The notes under the pieces were generated by a model. That model did not search any database, had not been told where the DNA came from, and worked only from the letters and a program-made list of their open reading frames with translations. Made by a program: the position numbers and the translations under genes. Below, in pieces: positions 4,809 through 9,068 of a stretch of 9,068 nucleotides of DNA. This DNA comes from Ruminococcaceae bacterium UBA866 (GTDB lineage: Bacteria; Bacillota; Clostridia; Oscillospirales; Ruminococcaceae), in NCBI GenBank assembly GCA_002295325.1, contig DBGA01000016.1:2680-11747 (forward strand), written 5' to 3'. Position 1 is the stretch's first letter, and each line of letters opens with the position of its first letter.

Positions 4809-6338
4809 TTATTTCTTTGCTGCTAGGAAAGCATCAACTTGTGCTTGGTACTCAGCAATAATCTTTGCGTATCCTTGTTTTTCAAGTTTTCCCATAAGTG
4901 TTGCTACAGTTGCCTCAACATCTTTAACATTACCACATTGTAGAGATTGGAATACGTCTGCAATTAGAGAAGTACAAGCCTTAATCTCAGTTTCAACTTT
5001 CTCTGTAGTAGGAACAAATCCTAGTAGAGATGAAGCTTCTGCAGTGTTAGCCATTCCAGTTAGATCTTTGTACATGTTTGGAGGACAACCTTTTGTTGGA
5101 AGAAGGATATCATATGATCCTAGAGCGAAGTTACCTGGAGCCCAGTCTTGACCAGTTAAGATTTCAACTAGTCCACCTTCTTGTTTCCAGTTAGTACCTT
5201 CAATACCGTAAGTAAGCATATTTCTAAATTCAGCATTTGTGTTAACATATTGTAGATATTTTAGAGCTGCCTCAGCTTTCTTAGAGTTAGCACCAATAAC
5301 GTTAACTCCACCTTGAACATAGCCTGAAGTTAGGTATGGACCAGTTTTCTTTTGGATTAGAGTATCGTAACCTTTAGTAGGTCCGCCCCAAGCATAAAGC
5401 TCTGCGCCTTCCCAACCTTGAGCAGTTGAAATAGTGATTGCAGTTGGCTCTTGCTCAACTTGTAGAGCAACTTTACCGTTTGAAAGGCCTCTGTCAGCCC
5501 AATCTTTCAGAGTTTTAAGTTCAGTAATATAGTCAGCATCTGTGTAGTAAGATTGAACTGTGCTGTTACCAGCTGCAATTTTAACACCAATACGTAGATC
5601 AGCTTGAAGCTCATCCCAACCATTGTTGTGTCCATTTAATCCAGCTCTGTTAAATGTGAAAGGAGCTGTGTTACCCTCTGAATATAGGTTCTTTTTAGGG
5701 TCTTTGTCATGCCAAGCTTTAACTTTTTCCAAAGTTGGAATTAATGAAGCAGCAGTTTTACCGGCAGTAGCAAATTCAGCAGTAGCCTCAGCAGCTTCTA
5801 GAATATCTTTTCTTGCTAGCCAATATTGAGTAGCAGCAACGTCTTTCCAAGTTGGAACACCAAATATTTTGCCATTAACCTTTACGCCATCCCAAAGTGT
5901 TTTTGGAAGTTTAGCATATAGGTCAGGTGCAGTTGTTGGTAGCATCTCAGTTAGATCCATGAAGAAGTTCTTTTGTGCAGAACCAACATAGTCAGCGAAC
6001 CATCCGCAAGCAAAAGCGATATCAACGTCAGCATCGCCTGAAGCTAGAGTAGTTCTCAAACTAGCATCATCACCTGTTTGCCATTTAAAGTTAACCTTAA
6101 CTCCAATGTCTTTTGCTGATTTCTCATTCAAAGCCGCTTCAACAGGTGCATTTTGGTTTGGTTTGTCTCCCCAAGCATACCAGCTAATTTCAACAACTTC
6201 TGCAGGTTTTTCAGCTTCCTTTGAAACAGGTTTCTCAGGATCCACAACAGGTTTTTCCTCACCCTTACAAGCAACGAACATTGATGATACCATAGTCACA
6301 GCTAGAAGTAGAGATAAAATTTTGATTTTACCTTTCAT
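4809..6338 (-). CDS. Carbohydrate ABC importer solute-binding lipoprotein (LplA-type)
   Basis: This 509-residue exported lipoprotein captures the substrate for the two permeases encoded just upstream. The N terminus is a signal peptide, with basic KGKIK, a hydrophobic stretch to residue 22 and the lipobox FVAC; Cys24 would be lipidated. An acidic/proline-rich linker (about 26-47) leads into the family 1 extracellular solute-binding fold, starting at ISWYAWGD. VPTWKDVAATQYWLARKDIL and YGIEGTNWK are characteristic of the large LplA-like proteins that pair with LplB and YtcP permeases. Many aromatic residues suggest a sugar or oligosaccharide ligand, but it cannot be named. ATG 6338 is preceded at nine bases by AGGAGG. 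Leucine is often written CTA, unlike the neighbouring genes as far as I could see by eye, perhaps reflecting high expression. It is the last gene of its operon, 68 bases after the YtcP-type gene. Confidence 0.93.
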   Translation of the reverse strand: MKGKIKILSLLLAVTMVSSMFVACKGEEKPVVDPEKPVSKEAEKPAEVVEISWYAWGDKPNQNAPVEAALNEKSAKDIGVKVNFKWQTGDDASLRTTLASGDADVDIAFACGWFADYVGSAQKNFFMDLTEMLPTTAPDLYAKLPKTLWDGVKVNGKIFGVPTWKDVAATQYWLARKDILEAAEATAEFATAGKTAASLIPTLEKVKAWHDKDPKKNLYSEGNTAPFTFNRAGLNGHNNGWDELQADLRIGVKIAAGNSTVQSYYTDADYITELKTLKDWADRGLSNGKVALQVEQEPTAITISTAQGWEGAELYAWGGPTKGYDTLIQKKTGPYLTSGYVQGGVNVIGANSKKAEAALKYLQYVNTNAEFRNMLTYGIEGTNWKQEGGLVEILTGQDWAPGNFALGSYDILLPTKGCPPNMYKDLTGMANTAEASSLLGFVPTTEKVETEIKACTSLIADVFQSLQCGNVKDVEATVATLMGKLEKQGYAKIIAEYQAQVDAFLAAKK

Positions 6339-6367
6339 AAACGAAATCCTCCTAAATTTTAAATATT

Positions 6368-6395
6368 ATTTTAATCCAAACAATATTGGATTCAA
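6368..6395 (-). promoter_or_regulatory. Intercistronic hairpin overlapping a possible internal promoter
   Basis: AATCCAA (6373-6379) pairs with TTGGATT (6386-6392) around a six-base loop, between the second permease and the binding-protein gene. The same bases on the minus strand hold TTGAAT (6390-6395), a 16-base spacer and TAAAAT (6368-6373), a fair promoter. Either one could raise binding-protein levels above the permeases: an mRNA-stabilising 5' hairpin, or extra transcription. Confidence 0.4.
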
Positions 6396-6406
6396 ATACA
6401 AATTGA

Positions 6407-7348
6407 TTAGCCTTTTACTGCGCCGATTGTTAGTCCAGAAACGAAGTACTTTTGAAAGAAGGGATATGAGCACGCAATAGGAACTACTGTCAAAACAACA
6501 AGCCCCATACGAACACCGTCAGGTGGCAAGTTCTTTAAAACTTCAGCAGCAGCCATACCAGCCATGGTAGGATTATTTGCTAGGAATTGCAAGTTTTTCT
6601 CAATTGCAATCAGCGTATATTGCATAGGCCATATTTCCGGTCTATTTATAACATAAAGCAAGGCTTGAAACCAGTCGTTCCAATATGCAAACGTTAAGAA
6701 TAATCCGATTGTAGCAAGAACTGGCAATGAAATTGGCAAGACAATCTGAAAGAAAATTCTAAGTTGGCTTGCTCCGTCAATCTTACCAGACTCAATAAGC
6801 GAGTCTGGAATTGTAGTTGTAAAAAACGTTCTAAGAATAATAACATAAAACGAAGCAACTGCAATCGGTAAAATCAATGCCCAAACGGTTTCTTTTAATT
6901 TTAAAATCTGTGTAACAACGATATAGTTTGCAACCATACCACCGTTGAATATCATTGGAATGAAAACAATATAAGTATAGAGTTTTCTGAATTTAAAAGT
7001 TCTTCTAGATAACACGTAACCCATTGTAGCATTCAGTATGAGTCCAATTGCGGTACCTACGACAGTGACAAAAATTGAAACACCAAATGACATCAAAATG
7101 CTCTTAGGATTTTGAAATAACGCTGTATAAGCCTTTCCAGACCATTGATCTGGAAACAAGCTGTAGCCGTTTATATAAATTGAGCTTTGATCGGTAAACG
7201 ATATAACAACAACAAATATTAGCGGGATTATGCAACAAAGTGCAGCAAGTATAAATATGATAGAGAATATTGCGTTGGCTGGTTTTCCAACACGATTGTA
7301 TTTAGCAAGGCCCTCTTTAATTGAAGGCACCTTATATTTTTTTGACAT
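6407..7348 (-). CDS. Carbohydrate ABC importer permease (YtcP/LplC-type)
   Basis: This 313-residue protein is the second membrane subunit of the importer, a MalG-like permease of the carbohydrate uptake-1 class. About six membrane helices are visible, starting with residues 27-51. The cytoplasmic EAA loop that docks the ATPase reads LIESGKIDGASQLRIFFQIVLP (two blocks at about 184-205, key residues Glu186, Asp191, Gly192), with Ser-Gly in place of the usual Ala-Ala. The ending FFQKYFVSGLTIGAVKG is typical of the YtcP/LplC branch. Length is normal. ATG 7348 follows GGAGGT, which lies just after the stop codon of the LplB-type gene 16 bases upstream, so the two are tightly linked and probably translated in step. 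The partner ATPase is not encoded in the window; importers of this class often share one general sugar ATPase encoded elsewhere. Confidence 0.93.
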   Translation of the reverse strand: MSKKYKVPSIKEGLAKYNRVGKPANAIFSIIFILAALCCIIPLIFVVVISFTDQSSIYINGYSLFPDQWSGKAYTALFQNPKSILMSFGVSIFVTVVGTAIGLILNATMGYVLSRRTFKFRKLYTYIVFIPMIFNGGMVANYIVVTQILKLKETVWALILPIAVASFYVIILRTFFTTTIPDSLIESGKIDGASQLRIFFQIVLPISLPVLATIGLFLTFAYWNDWFQALLYVINRPEIWPMQYTLIAIEKNLQFLANNPTMAGMAAAEVLKNLPPDGVRMGLVVLTVVPIACSYPFFQKYFVSGLTIGAVKG

Positions 7349-7364
7349 ATATCATTCACCTCCA

Positions 7365-8324
7365 CTAAAAGAATGCACTTTCTGAATCTACTTTTGTTAC
7401 TACCCAGTTGGCAAATAAAATCGTTGCACAACCTGCAGCTGATTGGAATAATGCCGCAGCAGAAGCCATGCTGAAATCACTTGACCTAGAAAGCATATTG
7501 TAAACCAATACGTCTAGGGTTTGAGTTGCTGGGTACAATGACATAGCGTTCTTAGTTGATTGATAAAAAAGACCAAAGTCTGAGTTGAAAATTCTTCCAA
7601 CACCCATAATTGCCATGATAATCATAATTGGTTTTAGTAGAGGAAGTGTAATTTTTGTAACCTGTTGCCATTTTGTAGCACCATCAATAACGGCAGCTTC
7701 ATAATATGTGGAGTCAATACCTGTAATGGAGGCTAAGTAAACAACCATTCCATAACCAGTAGTTTTCCAAATGTTTAAAATAACAATTAAGAATGGCCAA
7801 AGACCGACTGCTTCTTGACCATAGAAGTTAAAGTACTCAAAACCCATGCTTTCCATGATCTTAGTAATCAAGCCTTGCTCCGGGCTTAAAAATGCAAATA
7901 CAAAGTAACTTGCAACAACCCAAGACATAAAGTGAGGAAGAAACATTGCTGTTTGACAAACCTTTCCAAGTCTTTGACTATATAGGTTTGAAATCATAAT
8001 CGCTAGGGTAACTGGAATTATAACACCCAATATAATAAAAATTAAGTTATATCCAACTGTCTTGCCAAAGATTGCCCCCATATCGTCCCTTGCAAAAAGG
8101 AACTCAAAGTTTTTAAAACCAACCCACTTGGCATCAAAAAAGCTTCCAAAAAATCCTTTACCCGGTGATAGTTTATAGCTTTTAAATGCTATCAACACAC
8201 CAAACATTGGTAAAAAAGAAAAAAGCAGATACCAAATAACGGTTGGTAAGGATAGAATGATTAATTCCAAATCATCAAATGTAAACTTTTTTGATTTAAT
8301 TTTGTTTCCTTTTATCTTCGCCAT
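7365..8324 (-). CDS. Carbohydrate ABC importer permease (LplB-type)
   Basis: This 319-residue protein is the first membrane subunit of the importer, a MalF-like permease without a long periplasmic loop. About six helices are visible; the first (residues 20-47) follows a basic N terminus, and FKNFEFLF precedes the core. The EAA loop reads YYEAAVIDGATKW followed by QQVTKITLPLLKP, with Glu209-Ala-Ala and Gly215 in place for contacting the ATPase. MSLYPATQTLDVLVYN and the ending TKVDSESAFF fit the LplB branch. I choose ATG 8324, eight bases after AGGAG. An in-frame GTG at 8333 abuts that Shine-Dalgarno sequence and is unlikely. It is the first gene of the operon, and its leader is long and structured. 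The binding-protein type and the permease pair suggest uptake of a plant or host oligosaccharide, which is inference from the family only. Confidence 0.93.
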   Translation of the reverse strand: MAKIKGNKIKSKKFTFDDLELIILSLPTVIWYLLFSFLPMFGVLIAFKSYKLSPGKGFFGSFFDAKWVGFKNFEFLFARDDMGAIFGKTVGYNLIFIILGVIIPVTLAIMISNLYSQRLGKVCQTAMFLPHFMSWVVASYFVFAFLSPEQGLITKIMESMGFEYFNFYGQEAVGLWPFLIVILNIWKTTGYGMVVYLASITGIDSTYYEAAVIDGATKWQQVTKITLPLLKPIMIIMAIMGVGRIFNSDFGLFYQSTKNAMSLYPATQTLDVLVYNMLSRSSDFSMASAAALFQSAAGCATILFANWVVTKVDSESAFF

Positions 8325-8372
8325 GTCTCCCACTCCTCATCAAAATAAATTTGCTAAAACCCTGTTTACAAG

Positions 8373-8399
8373 TAGTAAGTTTGTAAGACAAACTTACTA
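8373..8399 (-). promoter_or_regulatory. Perfect 12-bp inverted repeat in the importer leader
   Basis: TAGTAAGTTTGT (8373-8384) and its exact complement (8388-8399) flank a three-base AAG loop. It lies about 49 bases upstream of the LplB-type ATG and downstream of the predicted transcription start. It may be an operator, an mRNA-stabilising hairpin or an attenuator; there is no long T-run right after it on the minus strand, which argues against a terminator. Confidence 0.55.
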
Positions 8400-8440
8400 T
8401 ATACCTTGCAAAACAACTGGTTTTTATATCTTATGAATAC

Positions 8441-8469
8441 ATAGTACTATATCCTAATAATTTTTGCAA
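8441..8469 (-). promoter_or_regulatory. Candidate promoter of the sugar importer operon
   Basis: On the minus strand, TTGCAA (8464-8469) is followed after 17 bases by TACTAT (8441-8446), each matching four of six consensus positions. Transcription would start near 8434, giving a leader of about 110 bases. The site is flanked by inverted repeats, which suits a regulated sugar operon. Confidence 0.4.
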
Positions 8470-8490
8470 GTGTTTTTTCACAAAAACACT
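8469..8490. repeat. 9-bp inverted repeat at the importer promoter
   Basis: AGTGTTTTT (8469-8477) and AAAAACACT (8482-8490) flank a TCAC loop. It abuts the -35 element of the importer promoter on its upstream side, a usual place for an activator or repressor site. No known operator consensus is recognised. Confidence 0.35.
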
Positions 8491-8523
8491 AAAAAATTGT
8501 TAGATGGTATATGGACTTTAACT

Positions 8524-8548
8524 AAAACCCCATAATTACAGGGTTTTT
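8524..8548. terminator. Possible weak terminator
   Basis: AAAACCC (8524-8530) pairs with GGGTTTT (8541-8547) around a ten-base loop, with T-rich DNA on either side in both directions. It could end a transcript from the right or isolate the importer promoter. The stem is short and the loop large, so confidence is low. Between here and 8800 I see no gene, only AT-rich DNA with a tandem ATATGCCT duplication at 8662-8677. Confidence 0.3.
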
Positions 8549-8813
8549 ATGGAATCATTAGTTTAACTATATATGTTATTTCGTATGTAATTATCTATTT
8601 TATTTGTAACTGTGCACGAATTAACTATAAACACACCATATTTTTAACTAATAACAGTACAATATGCCTATATGCCTAAATGTTATTTGTGACTTGTGCC
8701 AATAATCTAATCTGCTTTTTAGCAATTTAACGCTTTACATCATGTACCTATTTCGCTTGTTTGCTTTGTTATACTATACTTACAACGCAATTAATACTAT
8801 AGGGAGTCTTCAT

Positions 8814-9051
8814 ATGTTGAGCAATGCACAAATTGACCGAATGCTCTCGTAATTAAGACAATTGGGAGTTACAACGGATAGTGATAGCTTTGGTATATCT
8901 CTGAAATAATGAAAAAATGTGCTAGAACCTACTTGAAGTTGTGAAGTCAGAACTTTCAAATGACAAAGCGTTTCCTTACAGTTTAAACCTTTTGATAGTA
9001 AGACCGTCAAAATCAGCTATTACCAAATACAAAAAGGCACGACATTTTTGA
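8814..9051 (+). pseudogene. Decayed remnant of an unrecognised gene
   Basis: AGGGAG (8801-8806) stands seven bases before ATG 8814, a good translation start, but the frame stops at TAA 8850 after MLSNAQIDRMLS. The same frame then continues sensibly as LRQLGVTTDSDSFG to TAA-TGA at 8907-8912. Two other frames take over: EIMKKCARTYLKL (8903-8941), then VVKSELSNDKAFPYSLNLL onward (8938-9048), which stops at TGA 9049. The pieces read like one protein of normal composition broken by one nonsense change (perhaps CAA to TAA) and at least two indels. I do not recognise the family. Sequencing error could imitate this, but several defects in 240 bases favour real decay. It may continue past the window edge. 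Confidence 0.5.
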
Positions 9052-9068
9052 ACTGTTCTAAGGCGAAC

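Noticed and set aside
8662..8677. Tandem duplication ATATGCCT-ATATGCCT.
   Set aside because: Two short copies with no flanking structure; likely replication slippage of no consequence.
8791..8806. Resemblance of TAATACTATAGGGAG to a T7-type phage promoter.
   Set aside because: The inner seven bases of the T7 consensus are absent, so spacing is wrong; the match is to the two ends only and is probably chance.
8810..9010. Open frame of 66 codons on the minus strand.
   Set aside because: It lies opposite the gene remnant, has an odd composition, and shows no domain; the plus strand carries the protein-like pieces and the ribosome binding site.

Overview
The window is AT-rich bacterial DNA with compact genes, strong purine-rich ribosome binding sites and U-tailed hairpin terminators. 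This, together with a LplA/LplB/YtcP-type sugar importer and a clostridial-looking lipobox, suggests a low-GC Bacillota, most likely a gut-type Clostridia. No genus can be named from the sequence alone. No CRISPR array, rRNA, tRNA or insertion sequence was found.

Layout. (1) 35-1045, minus: an NAD(P)-dependent extended SDR (epimerase/dehydratase-like). (2) 1046-1343: divergent intergenic region with an extended -10 promoter for each side. (3) 1344-2861, plus: a two-gene operon of a CPBP-family membrane protein whose catalytic residues are mostly replaced, followed immediately by tadA (tRNA adenosine deaminase). (4) 2862-3235: gene-free, with a run of TGTTGAAAA/TGTGGAAAA repeats like degenerate DnaA boxes, an orphan promoter-like site and TACTTGTAA repeats. 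(5) 3236-3424, plus: a 62-residue two-helix membrane protein. (6) 3528-4712, plus: alanine racemase (alr), whose Shine-Dalgarno sequence is separated from the ATG by a small hairpin. (7) 4717-4794: two hairpin terminators between convergent units. (8) 8324-4809, minus: a three-gene carbohydrate ABC importer operon in the order LplB-type permease, YtcP-type permease, lipoprotein solute-binding protein, with no ATPase in view. (9) 8325-9068: the operon's promoter and structured leader, a possible terminator, and a decayed gene remnant that keeps its ribosome binding site.

How the parts fit. The importer operon is one functional unit: the lipoprotein captures a sugar or oligosaccharide outside the membrane and the two permeases form the channel, presumably powered by a shared ATPase encoded elsewhere. 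TadA and Alr are housekeeping enzymes (wobble inosine at tRNA-Arg; D-alanine for peptidoglycan). Nothing here is clearly a new defence or mobile system. The observations most worth a second look are the apparently protease-dead CPBP protein coupled to tadA, the hairpin spacer before alr, the DnaA-box-like cluster far from any replication gene, and the gene remnant at the right end.
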